Origin: UBA2357 sp002344625
GTDB lineage: Bacteria; Pseudomonadota; Gammaproteobacteria; Burkholderiales; Rhodocyclaceae
Assembly (NCBI GenBank): GCA_937995335.1
Contig: CALKIH010000041.1
Span: 1 to 64,000 of the forward strand
DNA: 64,000 nucleotides
Direction: 5' to 3'
Shown here: piece by piece, positions 37,902 through 46,358 of the stretch
Layout of the letters: each line of letters begins with the position of its first letter
Numbering within the stretch: the first letter of the stretch is position 1
Position numbers and translations under genes: made by a program
The notes under the pieces: model-generated
What the model was told of the DNA's origin: nothing
Database searches by the model: none
Seen by the model: only the letters and a program-made list of their open reading frames with translations

Positions 37902-38572
37902 GCGAATCGCCCGTAACCCCCTCGTCCCGCATGCGCCGCAGGCTCTGCATCGCACTGGCGGCATCCGGTACGCTGCCCATGCTGCAGGGCTGCTTTCCAT
38001 TGGTTGCGGGCGGCGCCACGGCGGTGACCCTGATGGCCGCCGATCGGCGCACTTCGGGGATCTACATCGAGGACGAAGGCATCGAATGGCGCACGCGTGA
38101 CGTCATTCGCCAAAGGTTCGGCAACACGGTGAACGTCAGCGTCACCTCGTTCAACCGTAACGTCCTGCTCACCGGCGAGGTGCCCAACGAATCGATCCGC
38201 AGCGAAGCCGGGCGGCTCGCCGAAGGCGTCGCCAATGTCCGGGGGGTGATCAATGAACTCGCGCTCGGCGCCCCGAGCAGCCTCGGCGCGCGCAGCAATG
38301 ACACGCTCATCACTTCCAAGGTTCGCACGCGTTTCGTCGAGAACCGGACGCCCGGCTCCCAGCACGTGAAGGTGGTGACCGAGGCGGGAACGGTTTTCCT
38401 GCTCGGCATCGTGACGCGAACCGAAGCAGACGCGGCAACCCAGATCGCCCGCACCACCGCAGGCGTCATGAAGGTCGTCCGGGTGTTCGAGTACATCAGC
38501 GACGAAGAAGCCGTGCGGCTCGACGGACTGCCAAAAGCCGAGAATCCTCCCGGCAACACCGGGCACAACTAG
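37898..38572 (+). CDS. dolP: DolP-like outer-membrane lipoprotein with two BON domains
   Basis: The 224-residue product has a signal peptide with lipobox LQGC (Cys32), a short hydrophobic Gly-rich stretch, and two BON domains (about residues 65-125 and 143-205; VTSFNRNVLLTGEVPNES, then KVVTEAGTVFLLGIVT). DolP (YraP) is a division-site outer-membrane lipoprotein that supports envelope integrity and BAM function. AGGAG lies 10 bases before ATG 37898, which overlaps the SIS-gene stop by 4 bases. The place after diaA matches E. coli. Confidence 0.9.
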   Translation: MSESPVTPSSRMRRRLCIALAASGTLPMLQGCFPLVAGGATAVTLMAADRRTSGIYIEDEGIEWRTRDVIRQRFGNTVNVSVTSFNRNVLLTGEVPNESIRSEAGRLAEGVANVRGVINELALGAPSSLGARSNDTLITSKVRTRFVENRTPGSQHVKVVTEAGTVFLLGIVTRTEADAATQIARTTAGVMKVVRVFEYISDEEAVRLDGLPKAENPPGNTGHN

Positions 38573-38583
38573 CCGTACCGTAC

Positions 38584-38616
38584 GCCGCCCGTCTTCACGA
38601 CCGCAAGGCGGGCGGC
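38584..38616. terminator. Hairpin between convergent dolP and mpl
   Basis: GCCGCCCG-TCTT (38584-38595) pairs with AAGG-CGGGCGGC (38605-38616), a 12-bp stem with one G-T wobble and a 9-base loop, in the 73-base gap between convergent genes. There is no T tract; a bidirectional terminator is likely. Confidence 0.45.
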
Positions 38617-38645
38617 CCGCACGGACCGGGATTTCCTGCTACCGC

Positions 38646-40013
38646 TCACGCATGGGCCGTACCCAGGGCGGCCAGCAGCTTTTCGTGCACACCACCGAAA
38701 CCGCCATTGCTCATGACCAGCACATGGTCGCCATGACGCGCCTGCGCAACCACGTCCGCCACCAGGGCGTCGAGGTCGTCATGGGTACGCGCCAGCGCCC
38801 CCAGCGGGGCAAGCGCTTCCGACGCGTCCCAACCCAGGCCGCGCGCATAGCAGAACACCCGGTCGGCCAACCCGAGGCTGGCGGGCAAACGCGCCTTCAT
38901 CACGCCCAGCTTCATGGTGTTCGAGCGCGGCTCCAGCACCGCCAGGATGCGTCCCTGCGGGGCGCGCTGCCGCAGGCCCGCGATGGTCAGCTCGATGGCG
39001 GTCGGATGGTGCGCGAAATCATCGTAAACAGTCACGCCGGCGACCACGCCGCGCACCTCCATACGCCGCTTCACCCCTTTGAAGCCGCTCAGGCTGGCGA
39101 GCGCCTGGGCGGGCGTGATTCCCACATGACGCGCCGCCGCCAGCGCCGCCAGCGCATTGGCGCGATTGTGGGCACCGGGCATGGGCAGGCGGGCCTCGCC
39201 GACCGCCCCCCCGTTCAGACGAAAAACGGTCTGGCCATCCTCACCTTCCGGGTCCGCCCGCCACCCTTCGTCGGTGCCGCCACGACCATCGAACCACTCG
39301 ACCTCCGACCAGCAACCGCGTTCGAGCACGCGCTTCAAGCTCGCCTCGGCCGCGTTGGCGATGATGCGCCCGCTCTGCGCAATGGTACGGACGAGATGAT
39401 GAAACTGGGTTTCGATCGCCGCCAGATCGGCGAAGATGTCCGCATGGTCGAATTCGAGATTGTTGAGGATGGCGGTACGTGGGCGGTAGTGCACGAACTT
39501 CGAGCGTTTGTCGCAAAAGGCGGTGTCGTACTCGTCGGCCTCGATGACGAAAAAATTCGAATCGGTCAGGCGCGCCGACACCCCGAAATTCGCCGGTACG
39601 CCTCCCACCAGGAAGCCCGGGTTGAGTCCCGCGTCTTCCAGCAACCACGCGAGCATCGAGGTCGTCGTGGTCTTGCCATGGGTACCCGCCACCGCCAGCA
39701 CCCAGCGGCCCTGGAGTATATGTTCGGCCAGCCATTGCGGCCCCGACACATAAGCCAAACCCTGATCCAGAATCGCCTCGAGCAGCGGATTGCCGCGCGA
39801 GACCGCGTTGCCGACCACGAACAGGTCCGCCCCGCAGCGCGTCTGGTCCGGCCCGTAGCCTTCGACCAGACCGATGCCCTGCTCCTCGAGCTGGGTGCTC
39901 ATCGGCGGATAGACGTTGGCGTCGCAACCGGTCACGGTGTGCCCCGCAGCGCGCGCGAGCAAGGCCACGCCGCCCATGAAGGTGCCACAGATGCCGAGGA
40001 TATGAATGTGCAT
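38646..40013 (-). CDS. mpl: Murein peptide ligase Mpl
   Basis: Mpl attaches recycled L-Ala-D-Glu-meso-DAP tripeptide to UDP-MurNAc. The 455-residue Mur ligase homologue starts MHIHILGICGTFMGGVALLA, has the ATP loop VAGTHGKTTTTSMLAWLLE, the Mpl-typical VGGVPANFGVSARL and EADEYDTAFCDKRSKFVHY, and the C-terminal VYDDFAHHPTAIELTI and VLEPRSNTMKLG blocks. ATG 40013 fits the family; the longer frame has no matching sequence. It diverges from the conserved gene at 40102. Confidence 0.95.
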   Translation of the reverse strand: MHIHILGICGTFMGGVALLARAAGHTVTGCDANVYPPMSTQLEEQGIGLVEGYGPDQTRCGADLFVVGNAVSRGNPLLEAILDQGLAYVSGPQWLAEHILQGRWVLAVAGTHGKTTTTSMLAWLLEDAGLNPGFLVGGVPANFGVSARLTDSNFFVIEADEYDTAFCDKRSKFVHYRPRTAILNNLEFDHADIFADLAAIETQFHHLVRTIAQSGRIIANAAEASLKRVLERGCWSEVEWFDGRGGTDEGWRADPEGEDGQTVFRLNGGAVGEARLPMPGAHNRANALAALAAARHVGITPAQALASLSGFKGVKRRMEVRGVVAGVTVYDDFAHHPTAIELTIAGLRQRAPQGRILAVLEPRSNTMKLGVMKARLPASLGLADRVFCYARGLGWDASEALAPLGALARTHDDLDALVADVVAQARHGDHVLVMSNGGFGGVHEKLLAALGTAHA

Positions 40014-40054
40014 GAAAACTCCGAAGCCAGAACCGGCCCGGTAATGTCGGCCGT

Positions 40055-40075
40055 GTAGAATAGGCGCCATTCTAC
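40055..40075. promoter_or_regulatory. Inverted repeat carrying two opposed -10 elements
   Basis: GTAGAAT (40055-40061) and ATTCTAC (40069-40075) form a perfect 7-bp inverted repeat with a 7-base centre. Each arm contains TAGAAT, one per strand, correctly placed as the -10 of the plus-strand gene at 40102 and of minus-strand mpl. Matching -35 hexamers are weak on both sides. The symmetry may also bind a dimeric regulator. Confidence 0.45.
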
Positions 40076-40101
40076 CTTCAGACTCCGCAGGACTCGCGAC
40101 C

Positions 40102-40704
40102 ATGACATCCCGGGCCAATGCATTCAAAGCGGGCAATCTGCGCCGTGAAATCGCCGTGCTCGCCGCCCGCATGATGGCCGAAGACGGCATCGCCGATTAC
40201 GGCTTCGCCAAGCGCAAGGCGGCACGCCAACTGGGCGTGGGCGAATCCGAAGCCTTGCCGACCAACGCCCAGATCGAAGAAGAACTGCGTGCGTGGCAGG
40301 CGCTTTATCCGGACGAGGAGCAAAGCGAACGGGTGTTCGAGATGCGCTGCGCCGCGGTCGAGATCATGCGGATGCTCGAGGCGTTTCGCCCCTACCTCAC
40401 CGGCGGCGCACTCGACGGCACGGCCGGGCAGTATGCCGAACTCGAAATCGAGCTTTATCCCGAAAGCGCCAAGGAGGTCGAGATCTTCTTTCTCGGCCGC
40501 GACATCAACTACGAACACCGCGAGCCGCGCCGCCCGGTGCCGAATGCGCCGGAGGCCGTGCTGAGCTTCGACTGGGGCGAGGTGCCGGTGCGCCTGTCGA
40601 TTTACCCCTCCGTGAGTGAACGCACGCCGCGCAAGGGCACCGATCGCGCCCGTCTCGCGACGGTCGAAAGCATGCTGCGCGAAAGCCGCGAGGCCGCCGA
40701 ATGA
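40102..40704 (+). CDS. Conserved hypothetical protein (200 residues)
   Basis: A soluble, acidic protein with no signal peptide or membrane helix. The N-terminus (NLRREIAVLAARMMAEDGIADYGFAKRKAARQLG) looks helical; the middle has ELRAWQALYPDEEQSERVFEMRCAAVEIMRML, and the C-terminal half (QYAELEIELYPESAKEVEIFFLGRDINYEH) looks like a beta-rich or nucleotidyltransferase-like fold, but I see no sure catalytic motif. I recognise it only as a protein conserved in betaproteobacteria. Its stop overlaps the tlpA start by 4 bases (ATGA), so the two are translationally coupled. It diverges from mpl. Confidence 0.72.
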   Translation: MTSRANAFKAGNLRREIAVLAARMMAEDGIADYGFAKRKAARQLGVGESEALPTNAQIEEELRAWQALYPDEEQSERVFEMRCAAVEIMRMLEAFRPYLTGGALDGTAGQYAELEIELYPESAKEVEIFFLGRDINYEHREPRRPVPNAPEAVLSFDWGEVPVRLSIYPSVSERTPRKGTDRARLATVESMLRESREAAE

Positions 40705-41237
40705 AGCGCCCGCTGCAACTCGCCTTGATCGTCATGGTCGCCGTCGCGGCCGGCGCGGCGGGCTACCTGACCCGCGAGGCAACGCGTACCGGAACGCAGG
40801 TGAGCGTATCGGCCGACGCCAACACCGAATTGCTGGCGCTGCGCCTGCCGGACCTCGACGGCGTCGAACAAAGCCTTGGGCAGTGGCGGGGCAAGGTCTT
40901 GGTGGTCAATTTCTGGGCTACCTGGTGCCCGCCCTGCCTGAAGGAGATTCCCGATTTCATCGCGGTCAGCCAGCGCCATTCGAACGAAACCGTGCAGTTC
41001 GTCGGAATCAGCATCGACCGCCCCGAGGCGGTCAAGACCTTCGCCGCCGAATTCGAAGTGCCCTATCCCCTTTTGCTCGGATCGCCACGCACGCTCGAGA
41101 TGGCGCGCGGATTCGGCAACAGCGTCCAGGCTCTGCCGTTCACGGTGATCATCGACCGCGAAGGCTTGATCCGCGAAGTCAAGCTGGGCACCTTGAACCA
41201 GGAAGAACTTGAGCGCAGAATTCGCGCGTTACTCTAA
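40701..41237 (+). CDS. TlpA/ResA-type membrane-anchored thioredoxin
   Basis: The 178-residue protein has an N-terminal signal anchor (LQLALIVMVAVAAGAAGYL) and a periplasmic thioredoxin fold with WATWCPPC (Cys76 and Cys79) and the cis-proline loop ALPFTVIIDREG. Such proteins reduce disulfides in cytochrome c maturation or other envelope proteins; which partner applies here cannot be read. It is coupled to the unknown gene upstream by an ATGA overlap. Confidence 0.92.
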   Translation: MKRPLQLALIVMVAVAAGAAGYLTREATRTGTQVSVSADANTELLALRLPDLDGVEQSLGQWRGKVLVVNFWATWCPPCLKEIPDFIAVSQRHSNETVQFVGISIDRPEAVKTFAAEFEVPYPLLLGSPRTLEMARGFGNSVQALPFTVIIDREGLIREVKLGTLNQEELERRIRALL

Positions 41238-41323
41238 CTGGCGGCAGCAGCGACTCGCACAGGCCCGCCCGCCGCCCTCTTCGTGCTGGACAAAATGTAG
41301 CGAATTACGGCAAACTTGTCGTC

Positions 41324-41815
41324 ATGAAGCGCTCAAAAAGCACCAAAACCCCAGAAACACCTCCACCGCCGCAGCGCCGCGTGCTGGTGCTTCACGGCCC
41401 GAATCTGAACCTGCTCGGCCTGCACGGGACCGGCACACGCGGCCTGACCACCCTCGCCGGCATTCATGCCGCAATGGACGCCCGGGGACGGGCGGATTCG
41501 GTCGTCGTGGAGTCGTTTCAGAGCAACCACGAAGGGCAGCTGATCGACCGCGTGCAGGCCGCAGCCGCGGAAGGTGTCGCTTTCATCATCGTCAATCCGG
41601 CTGCCTACACCCATACCAGCCTGGCGCTGCGCGATGCCCTCGTGACAGTCGGCATCCCGTTCGTCGAGGTTCATCTCGAAAACATCCATGCCCGTGAGCA
41701 GACCCGCCACCACTCGCATTTTTCCGATCGCGCCACCGGCGTGATCAGCGGGCTGGGGCCATACGGCTACCTCGCGGCGCTGGAATTCGGGCTGTCATAC
41801 CTTCGCGAAGGCTGA
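41324..41815 (+). CDS. aroQ: Type II 3-dehydroquinate dehydratase family protein with altered lid loop
   Basis: AroQ dehydrates 3-dehydroquinate in the shikimate pathway. The 163-residue protein has the family blocks VLVLHGPNLNLLG, SFQSNHEGQLIDRV, IIVNPAAYTHTSLALRDAL, FVEVHLENIHAREQ and GVISGLGPYGYLAAL. The lid loop, normally LG-x-REP-x-x-YG with the essential Arg and Tyr, instead reads LGLHGTGTRG, so both catalytic positions differ; HSYxS also reads HSHFS. A basic 20-residue N-terminal extension precedes the domain. Its place before accB-accC-prmA is that of the housekeeping aroQ in related bacteria, so the family is sure but activity is not. Confidence 0.88.
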   Translation: MKRSKSTKTPETPPPPQRRVLVLHGPNLNLLGLHGTGTRGLTTLAGIHAAMDARGRADSVVVESFQSNHEGQLIDRVQAAAAEGVAFIIVNPAAYTHTSLALRDALVTVGIPFVEVHLENIHAREQTRHHSHFSDRATGVISGLGPYGYLAALEFGLSYLREG

Positions 41816-41868
41816 ACTTAAGTACGTCCGGCGGTGACCGACCGGTACCGCCTTGTCCGGAGAATCAC

Positions 41869-42309
41869 ATGGATTTGCGCAAGCTCAAGAAACTGATCGA
41901 CCTGGTCCAGGAATCGGGCATCGCCGAACTGGAAGTCACCGAGGGCGAAGAGAAAGTACGCATCGTCAAGCACGGCGTCACGTTCGCCGCACCGGCGGCG
42001 CCGGTCATGGCCATGGCCCCGGCAAGCGTGGCCGTCGCTGCGGCACCCGCCGCCGTTGCCGATTCGATCCCGGCCGGGCATGTGGTCAAGTCGCCGATGG
42101 TCGGCACCTTCTACCGTGCGGCATCACCCGGTGCCAAACCGCTGGTCGACGTCGGCCAGAAGGTCTCGAATGGCGAACGCCTGTGCATCATCGAGGCAAT
42201 GAAGCTGATGAACGAGATCGAGTCCGACGCGGACGGCGTGATCAAGGCGATCCTGGTCGAGAACGGCCAGCCGGTCGAATACGGCCAACCGCTGTTCGTG
42301 ATCGCCTGA
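41869..42309 (+). CDS. accB: Biotin carboxyl carrier protein AccB
   Basis: AccB carries biotin for acetyl-CoA carboxylase, the first step of fatty acid synthesis. The 146-residue protein has the N-terminal helical domain (MDLRKLKKLIDLVQESGIAELEV), an Ala/Pro-rich linker (about residues 40-65) and the biotinyl domain with the thumb-containing SPMVGTFYRAASPGAKPLV and the acceptor EAMKLMNEIE (Lys112). It is followed 7 bases later by accC. Confidence 0.98.
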   Translation: MDLRKLKKLIDLVQESGIAELEVTEGEEKVRIVKHGVTFAAPAAPVMAMAPASVAVAAAPAAVADSIPAGHVVKSPMVGTFYRAASPGAKPLVDVGQKVSNGERLCIIEAMKLMNEIESDADGVIKAILVENGQPVEYGQPLFVIA

Positions 42310-42316
42310 GCGCCCC

Positions 42317-43678
42317 ATGTTCGAAAAGATACTGATTGCAAACCGGGGTGAGATCGCGCTGAGGATATTGCGCGCATGCCGGGAGCTCGGCATCCGCACG
42401 GTCGCGGTGCACTCCGAGGCCGACACCGAGGCCAAGTATGTGAAGCTCGCCGACGAGTCGGTCTGCATCGGTCCGGCGTCATCGGCGCTCTCCTACCTCA
42501 ACGTCCCGGCGATCATCTCAGCGGCCGAAGTGACCGACGCCGAAGCGATTCATCCCGGCTACGGTTTCTTGTCGGAAAACGCCGAATTCGCCGAACGGGT
42601 CGAGAAGTCGGGCTTCGTGTTCATCGGCCCGCGTTCCGAAACGATCAAGCTGATGGGCGACAAGGTGAGCGCCAAGGACGCCATGAAGGCCGCGGGCGTT
42701 CCCTGCGTGCCCGGCTCCGACGGTTCGCTGTCCGACGACCCCAAGGAGATCGTGCGCACGGCGCGAGCGGTCGGATACCCGGTGATCATCAAGGCCTCGG
42801 GCGGCGGTGGCGGGCGCGGGATGCGGGTGGTACATACCGAGGCGGCACTGCTGAATGCCGTGACGACCACCCAGGCCGAGGCGCAGGCTGCGTTCGGCAA
42901 CCCGGTCGTCTACATGGAGAAGTATCTCGAGAACCCGCGCCATGTCGAGATCCAGGTACTCGCCGACCAACATGGCAACGCGGTCTATCTGGGCGAGCGC
43001 GACTGCTCGATGCAGCGTCGCCACCAGAAAGTCATCGAAGAGGCGCCCGCCCCCGGCATCGATCGCAAACTGATCGACAAGATCGGCGAGCGTTGCGCCG
43101 AAGCCTGCCGCCGGATCGGTTACCGCGGCGCCGGCACCTTCGAATTCCTGTACGAGAATGACGAGTTCTATTTCATCGAGATGAACACCCGGGTTCAGGT
43201 GGAACATCCGGTGACCGAACTGATTTCGGGTATCGACATCGTTCAGGCGCAGATCCGTATCGCCGCCGGCGAAAGACTGTGGTTCAAGCAGCGCCAGGTG
43301 GTTTTGCGCGGCCATGCGATCGAGTGCCGCATCAATGCCGAAGACCCGTTCAAGTTCACGCCCAGCCCGGGACGCATCACCAACTGGCATGTGCCCGGCG
43401 GTCCGGGCATCCGTGTCGATTCGCATGTTTACAACGGCTATACGGTGCCGCCCTACTACGACTCGATGATCGGCAAGCTGATCGCCTATGGCGACACCCG
43501 CGAACAGGCGATCCGGCGCATGCGCATCGCACTGTCCGAGATGCTGGTCGAGGGCATCAAGACGAATGCGCCGCTGCACCAGGAGTTGATGCTGGACGCG
43601 CGCTTCAACGAGGGCTGCACCAGCATCCACTATCTCGAACAAAAACTGGCCGAACGCAACGAAGTCAACAAGACCTGA
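42317..43678 (+). CDS. accC: Acetyl-CoA carboxylase biotin carboxylase subunit AccC
   Basis: AccC carboxylates biotin on AccB using ATP and bicarbonate. The 453-residue product has the N-terminal FEKILIANRGEIALRILRACRELG, the ATP-grasp loop IIKASGGGGGRGMRVV, RDCSMQRRHQKVIEEAPAP, the catalytic EMNTRVQVEHPVTE and the C-terminal GRITNWHVPGGPGIRVDSHVY. Length and motifs match E. coli AccC. It lies in the aroQ-accB-accC-prmA operon. Confidence 0.98.
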   Translation: MFEKILIANRGEIALRILRACRELGIRTVAVHSEADTEAKYVKLADESVCIGPASSALSYLNVPAIISAAEVTDAEAIHPGYGFLSENAEFAERVEKSGFVFIGPRSETIKLMGDKVSAKDAMKAAGVPCVPGSDGSLSDDPKEIVRTARAVGYPVIIKASGGGGGRGMRVVHTEAALLNAVTTTQAEAQAAFGNPVVYMEKYLENPRHVEIQVLADQHGNAVYLGERDCSMQRRHQKVIEEAPAPGIDRKLIDKIGERCAEACRRIGYRGAGTFEFLYENDEFYFIEMNTRVQVEHPVTELISGIDIVQAQIRIAAGERLWFKQRQVVLRGHAIECRINAEDPFKFTPSPGRITNWHVPGGPGIRVDSHVYNGYTVPPYYDSMIGKLIAYGDTREQAIRRMRIALSEMLVEGIKTNAPLHQELMLDARFNEGCTSIHYLEQKLAERNEVNKT

Positions 43679-43699
43679 CGGCACTATAGAGCAAGCATC

Positions 43700-44605
43700 G
43701 TGTGGATATCGGTCACCCTGCAGGCAGAGGCGAACAAGGCTGAGGCACTCTCCGAAGCGCTCATGGATCACGGCGCCCTCTCGATCAGCATCGAAGATGC
43801 CGATGCCGGCACCGCCCATGAACGGCCCCAGTTCGGCGAACCCGGCCACCATCCGGTGGGGTTGTGGGATCACAGCCGGGTGATCGCGCTGTTCGCGGCC
43901 GACACCGATCTTGCCATCGTGCTTGCCCGTGCCGCGGCCGCGGCCAGCTTCGACGCAGTCCCTCCGTTCACCCTCGAAGACGTTGCGGAACAGAACTGGG
44001 TGCAGCTCACCCAGAGCCAGTTCGAACCGATCCAAGTCACCGATCGCATGTGGATCGTTCCGTCCTGGCACACCGCACCCGACCCCGATGCAATCAACAT
44101 CGAACTGGACCCTGGCATGGCGTTCGGCACCGGCTCGCATCCAACCACGCGGCTGTGCCTCGAATGGCTGTGCGAGGTGGTCTCGCCGGCTGCGACGGTG
44201 CTCGACTACGGTTGCGGGTCGGGCATTCTCGGCATCGCCGCGGCGCGGCTGGGCGCAGATGCAGTGCTCGGCATCGATATCGACGAAAAGGCGCTCGAAT
44301 CGGCGCGCTTCAATGCCGAACGCAACCATGTCTCGCTCGAGATCCAGCACTCAGGCTCCCCGCTGGCACGTGAATTCGACATCGTGGTCGCCAACATCCT
44401 GACCAATCCGCTGTGCGTGCTCGCGCCGTTGCTGGCGGCGCGGGTCGCCCCGGGTGGCAGGCTCGCCCTGTCGGGTGTGCTCGAAACCCAGACCGAACAG
44501 GTGATCACCGCCTACGCACCCTTCATCACGCTGCGTGTGGGCGGGCTGCACGAAGGCTGGGCGCGCCTCGAAGGTGAGCGCCCAGGCATGCCGTCGCCCG
44601 CATGA
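43700..44605 (+). CDS. prmA: Ribosomal protein L11 methyltransferase PrmA
   Basis: PrmA trimethylates ribosomal protein L11. The 301-residue protein has an N-terminal substrate-recognition domain (MWISVTLQAEANKAEALSEAL), the DPGMAFGTGSHPTTRLCLEWL block, the SAM motif VLDYGCGSGILGIAA, DIDEKALESARFNAERN and ANILTNPL. The start is GTG 43700 with only a weak ribosome-binding site; it lies 21 bases after accC. The stop overlaps the next ATG by 4 bases. Confidence 0.96.
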   Translation: MWISVTLQAEANKAEALSEALMDHGALSISIEDADAGTAHERPQFGEPGHHPVGLWDHSRVIALFAADTDLAIVLARAAAAASFDAVPPFTLEDVAEQNWVQLTQSQFEPIQVTDRMWIVPSWHTAPDPDAINIELDPGMAFGTGSHPTTRLCLEWLCEVVSPAATVLDYGCGSGILGIAAARLGADAVLGIDIDEKALESARFNAERNHVSLEIQHSGSPLAREFDIVVANILTNPLCVLAPLLAARVAPGGRLALSGVLETQTEQVITAYAPFITLRVGGLHEGWARLEGERPGMPSPA

Positions 44606-46107
44606 GACTCGTCCGCTGTCCGGCCTGCCAGACGGTTTTTCGCCTGCAGCCCGAACAGCTTCGGGCCCACGGCGGCATGGTGCGCTGCGGCCATTGCTTC
44701 ACCCTCTTCGACGCCCGTGAGAACTTCGTCGATACGGCCATCCGCGCGCGGGCGGTCGACGCGCCCGAGCAAGCGGCACACGGCGCTGCGGCCACACCCA
44801 CCGTTTCTCCGCCTGACCGGGCAAGGACCGAGGACATTGGGCCGCCCCCAGAAGCCTTGTTCGTGCTCGAGGATGCAGGCCGGTCAGGCTTCGAACCACC
44901 CGCAGTGGCATCCTCCGACACTGGCACCGCTACGCCGCTGGAGAGCGATCCTGGCGCAAACCCTGAACATCGATCTGGCGAGTCCGACACCCGCATCGAT
45001 CCGCTCGATTTTGGCGTCCCCAACGATTTTCATCGCCCCCCCTTGCCCGAGTCGTCACATCAGCAAGCGGCAAAGGAGGCGCCCGACGCCCAACGCGGGC
45101 AACAGGCGTCCCCTCCAGCGGCGACCCTGTTCAGACGACAGCGGCGCGGCACGCCACCCGACCCGCCCTCCATCTCCACCGACGAACAAGCGCTCGGCGC
45201 CCCTCCCGCACGACGCACCAGCCCGCCGGTAACGGCCTACTGGCCCGCGCTCGATGAACCCGTACCGGCCACTCGAACTTCGAAGCCGGAAACACCTGCC
45301 GAAGCCGCTGAACGTGAAGCGCTGGAGCGGGCGCAGCGCATGCGCGAGCGGACGAACTCGATCGTCGGGCAGGACCGCAGCGATGACACCGCCAGCAGAA
45401 TCGAGCCCCGCTTCAATCCGCATGCACGCACGACCGCGGAACGTGTCGCCACCGAGAGGCATCAGCCCGACGCCGAACCCGTGCCACCGACTCCGGCCAT
45501 CACGAGCCGCCGCACGGAACCGATCCCCACTCACACCGATGAGGCCGCGGAATCGGCAGACGAGGATGCGCCGTTCGTCATCAGCCCGAACCGTTATGCG
45601 CCCGTGGAATCACCGCCCGCCGGCGGCGCGTCGAGAGGCTTGCAGGGGGTGACGATAGGCGTCTTGCTGGGCCTTCTTGGGGCCCAGTCCGCCTACCTGT
45701 TCCGCGACGAGATCACCCGCCAATGGCCGGAACTGCGCCCGCGATACCTGGAGACATGTGCCCGCCTCGGTTGCGACCTGCCATTGCCCAGGGACGCGAG
45801 CCTGATCGACATCGAAACCTCCGATCTCGAGATCGAGCCTGCCAATCCTTCCCGCTACACACTCAACGCGGTGGTGCGCAACCGAGCTCATTTTCCGCAG
45901 CAACCCCCACACCTGGAGCTCACGCTCACCGACTCGCGCGACCGTCCGGTGGTGCGGCGCGTGGTCACGCCTCAGGAATGGCTCGCCGGGCCTGAAGCAC
46001 TTGCAACCGGGCTGGCGCCCGCCTCTTCGCAACTCGTACGCCTCAGTTTCGAAACAAGCGGTATAGGCAACGCCGTAGGGTATCGAATCTACGCCTTCTT
46101 TCCGTAG
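44602..46107 (+). CDS. Zinc-ribbon membrane protein with DUF3426 domain
   Basis: The 501-residue protein starts with an MJ0042-type zinc finger (Cys6, Cys9, Cys29, Cys32 in RCPACQTVFRL and RCGHCFTLF), continues with a 300-residue low-complexity Pro/Ser/Thr/Arg-rich segment, one transmembrane helix (about residues 346-368), and a periplasmic DUF3426 domain (DLPLPRDASLIDIETSDLEIEPANPSRY in part; ending GYRIYAFFP). The family is common next to prmA in betaproteobacteria; its role is unknown. The start is coupled to prmA by an ATGA overlap. Confidence 0.9.
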   Translation: MRLVRCPACQTVFRLQPEQLRAHGGMVRCGHCFTLFDARENFVDTAIRARAVDAPEQAAHGAAATPTVSPPDRARTEDIGPPPEALFVLEDAGRSGFEPPAVASSDTGTATPLESDPGANPEHRSGESDTRIDPLDFGVPNDFHRPPLPESSHQQAAKEAPDAQRGQQASPPAATLFRRQRRGTPPDPPSISTDEQALGAPPARRTSPPVTAYWPALDEPVPATRTSKPETPAEAAEREALERAQRMRERTNSIVGQDRSDDTASRIEPRFNPHARTTAERVATERHQPDAEPVPPTPAITSRRTEPIPTHTDEAAESADEDAPFVISPNRYAPVESPPAGGASRGLQGVTIGVLLGLLGAQSAYLFRDEITRQWPELRPRYLETCARLGCDLPLPRDASLIDIETSDLEIEPANPSRYTLNAVVRNRAHFPQQPPHLELTLTDSRDRPVVRRVVTPQEWLAGPEALATGLAPASSQLVRLSFETSGIGNAVGYRIYAFFP

Positions 46108-46290
46108 TCAAGCGTCTGCCGCCTTCCACTGCCCGCGGTCCCACAATGAGGAGAAAAGCGGTTAGGCATTGAAGCCCCTGAATCACGCCGCTTGTGTCAC
46201 AACCGACTTGCGGGAGAGTTGGGCACACACGGGCGGCCTCCTCCCCACTCACGATCGGCAACACACCGTTCCAGAACTTTCTTTCATGCG

Positions 46291-46355
46291 GGGCGAGTGG
46301 CACAGATACTGCAGGAACTCACTCGCCCTGACACGATCAAGCCGCTTTTTTTTTT
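46291..46355 (+). terminator. Hairpin and T10 tract after the DUF3426 gene
   Basis: GGGCGAGTG (46291-46299) and CACTCGCCC (46320-46328) form a 9-bp perfect stem with a 20-base loop; a run of ten T (46346-46355) follows 17 bases later, just before the opposite-strand stop at 46359. The gap between stem and T run is longer than in a classic intrinsic terminator. The rest of the 251-base intergenic region shows no gene. Confidence 0.4.
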
Positions 46356-46358
46356 GCC

